Positions 1 to 11,500 of a stretch of 64,000 nucleotides of DNA are shown in pieces. The notes under the pieces were generated by a model, which was given only the letters and a program-made list of their open reading frames with translations, had not been told where the DNA came from and ran no database searches. The DNA lies in contig OZ007514.1 in NCBI GenBank assembly GCA_963931865.1, positions 7,852,646 to 7,916,645 of the forward strand, read 5' to 3'. The stretch comes from Axinella damicornis (lineage: Eukaryota; Porifera; Demospongiae; Axinellida; Axinellidae). The position numbers were made by a program, and so were the translations under genes. Positions within the stretch are counted from its first letter, which is position 1, and every line of letters begins with the position of its first letter.

Positions 1-128
1 CCACGAAGCGTTAGCGAGGTAGCCGCGCGGGTCCAAGTCAGGCTGGCAGTAGCGACGACCCCCGAATTCGAGGATGACTTGAAGGAGGCAACCGCAACCG
101 GGCATTTGTTGGCGTTTCACGGTGCTAG
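1..128 (+). CDS. exon-like open stretch at the left edge, unidentified
   Basis: A reading frame is open from the first base of the window to a strong splice donor: the frame ends at 128 and is followed at once by gtaagt. The peptide ends in TGHLLAFHGAR and contains an acidic TPEFEDDLKEA stretch. No family is recognised. The 5' end is outside the window, so start and acceptor cannot be seen. It could equally be a transposon exon or chance. Confidence 0.3.
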
Positions 129-430
129 GTAAGTCAGAGAGCTGGGCCAAGAGAGTGTGAGTAATCTATACTACAAAAGCATCGAGTACTAGTTGTTCTA
201 CTGTCCGTGAGACTCGCCCCTTGCTAGCAATAAGCTTGACATAAACGCAACGCTAACTATAAATGCAGTGCAGTAGCCATACTGCAGTACCTTTGCTGAA
301 GCTCTTCGCGTCCCACGAAACTCCGACGACAGTTGTCTGCAAGTGCTACATGTAATAATAGTTGACAAAACATCCGAGTCGTTTAGCTAGCGCTAAGTGG
401 CTCTACAATAATATTATTGCTATTTCATTT

Positions 431-468
431 CCGGTCGGTCCGGTCCGGTCCGGTCCGGTCCGGTCCGG
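431..468. repeat. 5-bp tandem repeat (GGTCC)n
   Basis: About seven copies of the pentamer CCGGT/GGTCC in direct array, with one imperfect unit at the left end. It is a simple microsatellite with no coding frame around it. Confidence 0.9.
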
Positions 469-1429
469 GTTTTCACCACGGCCGTATACTGTATACCCAC
501 GCATGTGAAGCTACTTAATATTACTAGAGTGAATTAGCGATTTTCGGACACCATTGATTACCGGACTTCAACCAAACCGTGCTGGGTTATTATAGGGTTA
601 GGGTTAGTTAGGACCAAAGTTTAGGTGGGCTATGACTGTGTGTTTCGTATTGTGCCACTTGTGACGTGAGTTCGTTTTGGGTGTATACGCAGTGTTAATA
701 GTATAGCAATGATGAGCAGAATATCGAATCCACCCATTACATTACAACAGCGGTATCGTTAACCACATTACCAGGCCTTCTCACCCCAGCTTTTGTCACT
801 TGCAGTACAAGATAGCGTACTAACATGCATTTCCCTAGACCCTTGCAGACCAACCCCAGCTGTGAGAGGATGGGAAGGAGGGAGAGGTTAAAGGGGGGAA
901 GAATGGGAAGGGAAAGGAAGAAAGGAAAGATTGGAGAAGGTGGGAAGAGAGAAGAGAGCAAGCAAGCAAGCATGTGAGGGATGAGAGGGGAAGAGGACAG
1001 TGTGTGAACTGTTAGGTTCACGATCACTGCTTTAGTAAACTTCAATCTCAGATCCCAGACTGTGGCAATCTCATGTGAACTGAACCTCAATCCATGTACA
1101 CAATACAACCACATGTGAGTAAGGGGTGCCATGTGTTCATTAGTATACATACATCACAGTTCCTCCTTCCTTTAATGAAAGATGGAGCAAGGAGGATTTT
1201 AATTCCTGTGAGGGTAATGAGACACGTTCGGAGCAATCTCATTAGTCCTCTCACTTGGATTGTCAGCTGGGTTGACTTCAGAGGCAGAAGTTAGGGATGG
1301 GATTTTCTGGTTCTGGGTTACCAACAGTAAATTCACAGGCTCAGTTTCAATAGTGGTGGTGTTTCGTTGTGAGTCTAAACACAACGATTATCATGCCTTC
1401 TCCACAGCTGATCTTTAGCTTGCACAGAT
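469..1429. other. stretch with no supported gene
   Basis: Only short shadow reading frames are present. A purine-rich patch lies at 860-1000. A degenerate copy of the motif seen at 9830 (AGCTTTTGTCACTTGCAG) lies near 787, which suggests fragments of a dispersed repeat. Confidence 0.5.
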
Positions 1430-2152
1430 GAGGTCAGTCCCAGCTTTTCCAGGATGGTACCTGGAAGCCATTGGGTGTTCCCTTTGCATTTTCTACCAGC
1501 ACAGACCTGCCCGTAGCAAAGTTCCTCTGCATCATAGGTCATGGTGCCTCTTCTGTTCGGCTTGGCTGCTGGTAACGTGGGAATGCAGGTTGGGGTTGAG
1601 TATGTCCAAGCATGTGTGCAGATGTCTGTAGTGAAACAGTTTAGCTGGGCAAGAACCAGTGGTTGTGTGTGGGGTAGTCCAGTAAGACCTGGCTAGTGTT
1701 GTCTCCGAGGTTCCTGGGACGCTTTCAGGGCATGTTTGAAAATCTGCACAAAGCATTCTGCCTCACCATTTGTTGCAGAAACTCTCAAGTTTGTCTGATG
1801 TGAATTGAGGTCCATACCAATAATTGTTCTGGCTGCCCATATATGATTGTGAAGGTCCCAGGATATAGTCTTTCCTGAAGCTACATAGGCAACACTTCCA
1901 GCCATTATGAGTATGCATCTATGAGGATCAGAAACATTCTCCCTCCACATGGTCCCATTGCCACAGTTTTGCAGACCAACTCCACGGATGTACATGTAGG
2001 GTAGTGACTGGTGCTTTGTTTCTGGACTCTGACGTGCAGAATAGCTTTGTACAACTTCTTCGATCTCCTTATCGATACCTGGCCACCCATCCCATCTTTC
2101 TACCAGTGCAGGAGGCTGCTGTCTCCTAGCCCCTCTGGGGGTGCGGTCCATG
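1430..2152 (-). pseudogene. Ty3/gypsy-type integrase relic
   Basis: The minus strand contains broken pieces of a retroelement integrase in the correct order. A GWPGIDKEIEEVVQSY segment (end of the zinc-binding region) near 2100 is followed by a distorted core, an NGEAECFVQIFKHALKASQ block (glutamate of the DDE triad and following helix) near 1740, and TTPHTTTGSCPAKLF plus RHLHTCLDILNPNL below that. These match the same landmarks in the intact gypsy ORF of this window (integrase region of 56530-60465), but are diverged and frame-shifted, so it is a different and much older copy. Cysteines of the zinc finger and the first aspartate block are not intact. It lies outside the FARSB transcript, 3' of it. 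Confidence 0.7.
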
Positions 2153-3877
2153 CAAGGTGGACTGTGGAGATGACACTCTGATGATGAAGAGGTGGAACTG
2201 TCAGGGTAAGAGACAGCTCAGTTTGAGTTACATAATATTACACCTGTGTTGTACTTGTCATTTACATGTTCTCCTTTCTTCCCCCCTCCTCCTCCCGTTT
2301 TCCATCGTTGCTCTTCCCTCCCTTCTCCCCCCCCCCCCCCCCCACTCATCCCATTCTCATTCCCATTCCTCCTCCTTCCGCCCTGCCCTCTGCTTGCCTT
2401 TCTCATCCCCTTCCCATTATTGCTCTCCCCTCCCTCTCTTCCCTCACAGAGTGAACCTTGTGACCCCTGCCGCTGCTCATACTAGTGGTGCTCTGAGCTA
2501 GAAGGAACAGCAACAGCTGTTGGCAGAGAAGAGGAGAAAGATGCTCTAGGAAGCTGAGGTGAGCCATGTACCGTAATGGTCTGTATAGCGGGAAATTTGG
2601 CGGGGTTTTCATTTTATCGGACTAGGTTTAGGAAATTAAATAGAAAACCCTGCAACCCTGGCCGGCTGGATCTTCAGGTATGCATGCACACATTACTGTA
2701 GGTCCAAATATGGCATAATTCAGGAAGCATACCTGCATGCTCCCCAGGGAATGTAATATCAAGATTCCTCTTTTTCCAGGAAAGAAATTTGTGTTGCTAA
2801 TGAGAGTGTGAGGCACACCTTGGGGGGAGCAAAGCATGGCCCTGCTTGCTCCAAGATGGTCTCACCTCCATGTTCAACGAATAGTCGAGTGCACACTGCA
2901 AGAAAGGGCAAGGATGTTGAAAATGGCCCGGCCAAGGCTGCTAGACACTTCTTAGATTGCAAGGTACTGGAATCAACCATGAGGCTTATGTCATAGCACT
3001 GATGTCATCTTTTGTGCAATGACTGATTTGCCAAATTAAAAATGCAGTGTACACCAATACAGGAGTGCATAATGAGGTAGACAACAGAAGAAAGGAAGGA
3101 ACATGAAATGACCACGCAAATGATTAAAAAGTGTAAATTTTCCCACGGTAGTCCCGTTACTACTTTTAGGTCGCACACATACAGAGACTTCACAAAGGAT
3201 CAATACTACAAGACAGAGTAAAGGCCGGTACCAAGACTCCAATGGTAGCAAGGCAGGGAATGACATGCTGGTAGTGACAGACCTCGACAAAGTGCTGTAC
3301 GATGATGTGGTCAATTGAGCCGTTTCACACAGCCAAGTAGGCTTCTCGACTAGTGAAAATAACCCTTCTGATTTTCTGGAGTTCATGACTGCTGGGAAAC
3401 ATCCCGCAACACTTGTGGACACTATCTTCTCTCTCTCCCATTGAGATTTGGCCCGTCGCTGTAGTCAGTCAGTGGCGTCACAGAAAAACAACGATACACG
3501 TGCATGTTAAAAATGGTAACGGGTAAGTTTTCATTTGCGTGGTCGTTTCATGCTCCATCCTTCCTTCCGCTCTCTACTCATTATGGACTCCTGACCAATT
3601 ACTATAGCCAGCCCCATCTTGATCATTGGGCCATTCCATCTTCCCTCTCAGTTTCAACCCTCCTCTTCCTCACTTTCTTAGCATGTTTATTACTGTGAAG
3701 AAGTTTTGTATTCAGGATGTCTTGACCTGTGGCACTTCCTGTTACACTCTTTCTTATGGTCCTGAGGCAGTGGAACCAAAGAGAAGGAACAGCTATACCT
3801 CACTCTCCATCTCCTTCAACTTCGGGGTATGTTGGTACATACAATATTAATGTACATGTAGTAGAAGCATTGACTGG
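2153..3877. other. stretch with no supported gene; pyrimidine-rich tract
   Basis: The stretch 2270-2450 is strongly pyrimidine-rich with a C run at about 2326-2343, which produces spurious proline/serine-rich frames. Short open stretches at 2490-2550 and 3230-3430 resemble exon pieces (for example EQQQLLAEKRRKML just before gtgagc at 2552), but none could be assigned or phased with a neighbour. Confidence 0.45.
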
Positions 3878-3932
3878 TAGCCTCGGTCCCAGGCTCTCTC
3901 CTCAAAAACGGGGGAGGAGAGAGCCTGGTAAC
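3878..3932. repeat. short hairpin of the AGCCTCGTTCCCAGGC repeat family
   Basis: GGTAGCCTCGGTCCCAGGC is followed within 50 bases by its inverse (GAGAGCCTGGTA), giving a stem with a small loop. The same tip recurs at 6320, 14195, 26238, 36033, 53331, 53980, 54130 and 55235. Confidence 0.6.
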
Positions 3933-4060
3933 ATTCGCAAGAAAAGCTGTCGACTTCCGGCGCGTCATCATCCATGTGATTAACGAAGGACACTCCTACT
4001 TTTTGTCGTGTGAGTTACAAATCAGTCACGCGCTATTGGAAATATCGCTCTTCGTTTTCA

Positions 4061-4104
4061 TTACAGGAAAAATTCAATGCTAATATCAACCGCAGAGGTA
4101 GGCA
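4061..4104 (-). pseudogene. stray copy of the FARSB 3' coding end
   Basis: Forty-four bases match the end of the last FARSB exon (5401-5444) with two differences, one silent and one Ala to Thr, and the stop codon is retained. The copy reads [13 protein letters not shown] then stop on the minus strand. No splice acceptor (ag) precedes it, so it is probably a decayed partial duplication lying 1.3 kb downstream of the real end rather than an alternative terminal exon. Confidence 0.7.
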
Positions 4105-5400
4105 AAGTAATATATAGGCCTATGGAAAATTTGCATGAGTGTAAAGCATCCCAGGCTTTCAATTATTCTAAAATTGACTAGCTAATTAATATTGCATAAA
4201 GTACATGGTGGCAGTGATGAGACTTCATCCAGATCCCACAATTCCGTGCTGTAAAATGTCTCTTCATAATTATCTCACCAGAGAACATAACTTAGCTGGA
4301 TCGTGAAACTCTCAATTGTAGCTACATTCTGTACATGTACAAACCTGAGGTTTCCAGAGAAGCCTCTTTTTTCAGGCAGGGATTCAGGCAATGTTGTTTT
4401 AGTTATTTGGATTCAGGGGGATATATATGACATGGTCTGTCATGGTAGACCTCTCCATCTAGCTAGTGAGACCTCCCTCCCTCGCAGAGCTGGGAGGATT
4501 GGAGGGGGAGGCAAGGGAGGTGACAGCAATGGTCAGTCAGGTGGTAGCTTGTTATGCATCTGCCTCTTGCTTTTCCATTCAACCCAAGCTTCCTGCTCAG
4601 CGGGGCACTATAGCCCTGTATGAATTTGAAATCTGAAGGGCAGCTAGTGTATGAGGATAGTAGTTGCCATAGCAACATAAATGACACACTCACTGGCAGT
4701 GGTACACATACTAGACACTGGAAACTAGCCAATGGAAGTAAAATATATTATGCTCAACTCCATAGCTAGTAAGTGCATGTGACAGTCAGGTGACAGTCAC
4801 ATGACTGAGCTATTTTGTCAGTATACTATAATAATAATTACATTATATGCCACACTTATTACATTAGGTTTCACATAGTAACCACTTTTTGTAATCATAA
4901 TAATTATAAGAGTTATTGCAACCCTCTTGGAAAACTGGGACCATACAGTACAATGTGTATCTATTACTTGTACCATTAGTACTACATTTCACATTGTCCC
5001 CCTGTGACACAGTATTGCGGGAACACGAAGGGGCCATCAAAACTAATTCCTCACACATTTGTACACACACACCAGCAGTCTGATCCAGATGTGTCGAATG
5101 ACAGCCCATTGTGCAGTTCAAGAAACAATAATTATTGTGATTGCAATGCTTTTCTTTTTAGTATTGCTTGTACCATGTATGCATGCTTATTACAATGTAA
5201 TGCCAATTTATTGAGCGCATGTGACGTTATTCTGTCGTTGTAGTAATTCACTGTTGTGATTGCCATGCTGCACGCGTTTTGTTGTATGTGAAAAAATCTG
5301 ATCTGTGATGATTGTGACAATTGAACATTACATTTTTTTATTATCTAGGGAGCTCTACAAACTACATTGATTGTCCACCTGGTGTTGATATGTGGTAACA
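4105..5400. other. 3' flank of FARSB, no gene seen
   Basis: No coding region is supported here. AT-rich stretches at 4830-4930 and 5110-5350 are compatible with a 3' UTR and 3' flank of the minus-strand FARSB gene. A polyadenylation site was not pinned down. Confidence 0.4.
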
Positions 5401-5552
5401 TTACAGGAAAAATTCAATGCTAATATCAACTGCAGAGGCAGGCATATTGAGGTCAAAAGCTGTCAACACATCTGGGTGTAGCACTCCCAGCTTTCCAATC
5501 ACTTTCCCCTTTGCATGAATCTGTGCACACCTTCCTGGGAAGAATGTGGGAT
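5401..5552 (-). CDS. FARSB: FARSB exon r (last)
   Basis: Encodes [40 protein letters not shown] and [10 protein letters not shown], then TAA at 5401-5403. The FFPGRCA...[10 protein letters not shown] block is the C-terminus of PheRS beta, so this fixes the 3' end of the gene. Confidence 0.96.
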
Positions 5553-8500
5553 CTGTAGTGGATAAAGATACGATGAACAGTCGTGAAATGCTCACCTAAG
5601 GAAAAACAAAAAGATAGCATTACACTCCTGGTAGGGAACCGTGTAAGTAAATAATCAAACCTCACAGCGCGCAGGAAAGGTCTACAGATATTCTGAAGAT
5701 CGTTGTGATTGCTATCATGCAGTGACACAACTATGCCTCCTACACTTAGTGATGCACCTAGATATGAATGAGATCCAGAAACACTCCCCCCCCCCCCCAG
5801 GTGGCCCACTCACAGCCTGAAACCCCACCATGCGCCACTACCCAACAGGCAACTTGTGGGCCGCATTGCTGGTAGAATTGTTCTCCCAACTGTATGTGTG
5901 ATGGCTCATGGCACACACAACTGGCAGGACAGCCAACCAGGGCTAACCCCAGATGAAAAGCGAGCACTAGCAGTTACAGCTCTGGTCCACAAAAGAGCGC
6001 ATAAGTAGATCACCCGCCCGGAGTAAGAGCGTGTAACTTCAATAGGCGCCCGTGGTGCAGGCGGAATACTTGAGTTGTACTAAAAATAGAACATCCGGTT
6101 GCACCTGAAGCCGTACGGCGGTAATTGTGAACGTGTTAGCGAAGTGCGAAGATCTAAGTGGCTAGCAATTCGGTTCCGGCTGAGCTTATTTGAACCTATA
6201 ACCCACCGTGGCAATCGTTGCTGATCATCAGATGTCGACGTCCTCCACCTCCAGTCTCAGGTAAGCACATCCACACAATTAATAACCGTTGTTGTGACTG
6301 TGTTCGAGTATAGACTAGGTTATAGCCTCGTACAGCCTGGGTACGAGGCTAACTAGGTTAGCCTTCAGCACAGCCATAGAGCAGAGCGTTCTCTAGTAGT
6401 TGTCGCTGTCGCTTCCTGCAGTCACTTGGCTCAGAACTACACAGCTGTGCACAACAACACAGAATAATGACCACAGCGTTGCCGCTCTAGTCAATTATCA
6501 CGTGGCGGAAAGAATCACTACAAGAGTGTTTAGACATGCTATAGCTATTTTTAGTACAACTCATGCATTTTGCCTGGTTTGAATTTCCTGGAAGTTACAC
6601 GCTCTTACTCCGGGCGGGCGATCTACTTATGCGCTCTTGAAGCACCATCATGGAGATGCTCATTGAGATCCTGAAACCCAGGGTGGTAACAGTAGGGCGA
6701 CAATCTAGTGCTGAGTTCACACTTGGCCAACTGTTGAGTTATGTCCTAGTACAAGATGAATTGGACAAGAATTTTGTGAGAGCTTTTGCAAACTCTCCAG
6801 GGGTATTGAATGGTATCCGGGAAGGTCACCTGACCACAAATGTTTGCAGGAAGGGCAAAGCAGTCAACTACCTGGCCTGGAGGGGGCATGCGCTCATGAG
6901 CGGTAACATTCCCCTGGAGAAGCTTGTGTTGGACGAACCAGAGCTAAGGCTCACTGAGATTGCTGACAGAGTGCTAACACATGGCCTGAAACCACCCTCC
7001 CAGAGGAACCTGGGGGAACATAGGGCCTTTTTGGAACAGTTGCAGGAGCTGAGGGCTGATGCAGGGGGAGGGATTGAAGGCACAGGAGTCCAATCCCCAT
7101 CATACAGGGACGTTGTACCTATGTTGGACCGTCCACCTCCCTACATGCCACAGGACCCAATGCTATTGCAGGCGCAGATGAACGAGGGGCAGGGGGCAGA
7201 TGTATTACATGATCCCCAAGGCCTATTCAACAGAGGGCCTAGGGAAGTGCCACTATTGCACACCCCTCCCAGGAGCGGCCTGCTGACACCACCAAGGAGC
7301 ATTCAAATGTCATTTCCTTCACTTTATGGGTCATATGACCTGAGGACCCCTCCCTCTTGGCCAAACCCACGTGAGCAATCAGTGGGCGGTTGCAGGCAGA
7401 AGGCAACCACAGGGGTGTACAAAATGGTGAAGCAAGGAGCCTACTTGTTAAGGGGAGGAAAGCAGCAGCGATGGGGAGGGGGAGGACCAAACGGACAGCG
7501 GGGAACCTGCCTTGCCGCTTTCATTTACTACATTGGCACATCTGGCCTCTTGCTTTGAATTTCATACAACAACAACTCCTCAGGAGGTACCGAGGCCATT
7601 ATTTCGTACTCCTTCCCATTGCAGACTTTCTGGAAGCATTCTGCTTGATCTTTCTTACCCACGGTGCTCACTTCAGTTTTGAATGCCTTCAAAACATCGT
7701 TGACGACCTGCACAGGAAGTACCGTAGTCGCACGTTATTAGGCGCATCTCGCTTATAGGCGCATATTCACTGTTAGGCGCAGGTTCAACTCTCGTCCCAG
7801 GTACTCGCTGTTAAGCGCTGCAGTCTTCTTCCACAAACTCTTGCCATTTTCGATCCTACAGAGCGGATAAAGCTATAATTCGAATTGAAGCGCACTTCCT
7901 ATTTGAGGAATGTCAATTATTTTATATTTGTTATTAGGCGCATCTCGCTTATAGGTGCATATTTCCTTCCTGTGGAGTTATAGGCGCATGCGCCTAATAA
8001 CGCGCGACTACGGTATACCAAGAACTGTAAGGATCTCGACAGGGACAACATTCAGGGACAGGTTGATGAAGGGCCTTCAGTATGTGCACACTGCAGGAGG
8101 AGACGTCGGTTCAGGCTGGAAGGTATTCAAAACCGAAATGAGCACCGTGGGTAAGAAAGATCAAGCAGAATGCATCCAGAAAATCTGCAATGGGAAGGAG
8201 TACAAAATAATGGCCTCGGTACCACCTGAGGAGTTGGAGTTGTCAAAGCAAAGGACCAGATGTGCCAATGAAAGCTACATCCTCGTGCCTCACTGGTGGC
8301 TTCCAAACCTGTACATCTCAACCCTGCCGGCAACACAGATAACAGCCACTGCAAAGCCCTCTGGTGGGACATCAACAACTGCAGTTGACCTCACCATCAC
8401 AATCCAGGGGCTTCTTAGTGGTGAATATGCAACCCTTGTTGTGACAACCACAGGTGCAGAACCCACAGGCCAGGCTGTCAACTACCCCAGCAATGGCAGG

Positions 8501-11500
8501 TTGATGGTCACATGCAAACAGCTAGCATGCAGCCAAGCAGATGGCAGACCGATCAAAATTACTAATGACTACCATTAGCAAAATGGCACAGCCTTCACTT
8601 GCAAGCCACTGGTGCTGACCCTGCGTTTTGAAATGAAACACAAAGAGACTGTTTCAGTTCCATGCGCTACGCTGTTGGTGGATGGGACTAACCTTCTCTC
8701 ATCCCCCCCCCCCCCCCCCCCCCTTGTTGGCCAGTGCAGCAGTGCAGCATCCTGTGATGGGGACTTGCACTACGGCGAGTCGAAACCGGGGCTACCAGGA
8801 GTGCAGTTGCCCCTTGTAAAGTTATTATTATTATTATCAAAACGTCTCACCAAATTTGCAGCACTGTTCACCATAATTATAGTTGCTAGTTTAAGGAGGA
8901 AGTGCACTTCATTTGGAATTATACATATTCACTTGAGTGATGATTATATTTTGTTGCCGAGTGACGGTTTGATTACACATTCGTACAGATTCAACGATGA
9001 ACAATGGCGTACAACTAACTGACGGACTAGGACAGACCCTTGAATGTGGTGGCTGGGTTGAAATAATGTGGACCACAGAGTGGGGCTGTACTTCTCAGGA
9101 CCACGCTTACTTCCAGCCACGCTTTGAGTTGCAATCTGCACTTATATTAAATTTGCTTCAGCAATCACATGGGCAGGTGCACCAGCACACAGCGATTCTC
9201 TAGGATCCAGATGATCACCAACAGGCAACACACTAGAGCCATCTTCCATTTTTACACGTGGCAGTGTGAGATAAATGTGCTGTTCTTATTTGTCGACCGT
9301 GAAAATTTCTTGCGTTTGTACGTTTTGTCATTGTTGGGAAGCACTGCAGACTATTTAAAGATAATTGATCTTCAGTATGTGTGGGTGTGTATATGTCTAT
9401 GCATGTGTGGATGAAGCTATTGGTAACTTACCCTCAGCGGCCTGGATAAAGTAGCCACAGTCATCCTTGCTTGGAGGCACTTCAAGTAGTTGCATAATCC
9501 GGTCCAGCAGTCCATGAATCACCTACACAATTTGGGCAGGTATAAAAACTGGACTGTGGACTTTGGACAGGACTTTGGACTGGACTTTGGACTGGACTTT
9601 GGACTGGACTGTGGACTGGACTGTAATGCATGGACTGATCAAAACAGCTGTAAACAGACAGGAAACACCACCAAAGATACAAACGGTTGCTCCAACTCTG
9701 TCTCAAGTTGCTTCTTACGTATGTTGAGGTATTGTCTCTTCGATTTCCAAGAGGTCAACGGTTATATTATGAGCTTCAACAAAGGTGGCTATGGATATTT
9801 GTAGTCTCGTTCCTTGGCCTTCGCACCCCAGCATTTGTCGCTTGCAGCACTAACGTGTGGTAAAATTTGTCACATAAAACTCGTCAGAACTCCAGCCTTT
9901 CATGAAGTGAAGAAAACAGAAGAAATCCCTATGTCTTCCATGACCAATGGGTATAGCTGAAGCTCATTGTTGAAGCTTATTATATATGCACGTGACCTTT
10001 GAGCTGGAGGAGAGGATGCCTCAGTACGTAGACTGTCTGCTGCTCCTCCCACTTCAGGTCACCGCAGCAGGCTAGGACGCAACTAGCTAGAGCAACCCTT
10101 CGTAGATTTGGTGGCGTTTGCTGTTTGTACGTATATGGCCGTTCTGATCAGTCCAGCCCATGGTCCAGTCCAAAATCCAGTCAGAGTCCACAGTCCAGGT
10201 TTTAACTCTCTGCCTGCGTTTGTCGCACAATTGCGACGTGCGCGGACGCGCGCATAATGCGGCTGTCGCATATTTACGACAAATCGCGAGGCTAGCTAAA
10301 CTGAAGTGGGGCAGACCCTGCTAATATAATGGCGATCACAGTCATGAAGAGGCAGACCCTACGGATATCAGCAATCGATCAGAAGCTCCTCCTACCGATC
10401 GAGAGATAAGTAAGCGCTCACTGTTTTGTCGCCGTTTTGTGTACTGCCAGCATAGGCAGGCTTTTTCGCCTACGGAACGCTATTGGTAGCGCTCAAGGGC
10501 CTAGTATAGGCTTGAGACATCATTGAACTACCTATCAACACCAGTAACTCACCCGCTGGAGGGCAGACATCGACAGCACAACAACAGGGAGAGTTCCAAG
10601 GTGAGCGCTTGAGTATAACTCGGCCTAGCAGCCATATAACGATAGTCGGGGCTCAATCACGCCCTTAGCAGACAAATTAACTATACTTCGACAGTTCTTA
10701 GCCTTCGAACTTGAAGTCTACTCAGCGATTGTAAGTTAAACGGCGAGAAGCCTTAGAGATGTGTAACCTAGGCAATAAATTGATCACGAGTCGCGTGAGC
10801 GGAAGTTATGAATATTAATGAACGCAGACCAAGGGTTAAACAATTCATAAGCCACACTGGGGGCTTAGTTAATTTTCAAGTTAACTCATCCAACATTAAT
10901 GCAATGAAATGATGACTACTCCGACATCACGCTCACCTCAAAGCCAGGTATTGTGCTATAATAAACAGCACAAACTCTACGATGGTTTCTGGCACCCACA
11001 TCTAACGATAAAAGTATTACATTGGCTTAATACTACTCACTCTGTCACAGTAGTGAGATCAACATGTGGTGGTTACTGGTTAAGGAGCCAACCTTTTCCA
11101 CTGTCCTTGAGCACCACGTCTGACACCTCAAACATCTTCATGGGGAGAGGCATCTTCTTGTTGGCTGCTATGGTCTTTAGGAGGCCAGGAAGGAGTGTCG
11201 TACGAGCAACCTGCAAAGGCATGAGCATTAGAGTAAACGTGTGCATGTGGGGGAAGTGGAGGGAGGGGGGGGGGGGGGGGGGGGTGGAGGAGAGTAGAGA
11301 ATGGCAACAGCTTGAACTGTACTTGAAATTCCAGTGTCTTTGGGTTGCTTATGTGAACAGCCAGGGTATCCTTCATGTCCTTGTTCAATCTTGCTGCAAT
11401 GTCATCACGCGAGCACTGTGCGCATAGTGAAAGTGTGTATTTGAATAGGGAAGGTAAATCAGGTATGTACATCTGAAAACAGGATCCACCTGTTCTTACC

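Noticed and set aside
593..612. Telomere-like TTAGGG repeats
   Set aside because: Only two adjacent units in GGGTTAGGGTTAG; far too short for an interstitial telomere tract.
2246..2485. Proline/serine-rich ORFs on the plus strand
   Set aside because: Caused by a C-rich low-complexity tract; no splice or start support and the frames disappear at its edges.
11093..11093. Exon o reading through as a 3' end of FARSB (stop 30 bp downstream)
   Set aside because: Reading on gives a truncated protein, while using the weak gttggc donor restores phase with exon p and the conserved sequence.
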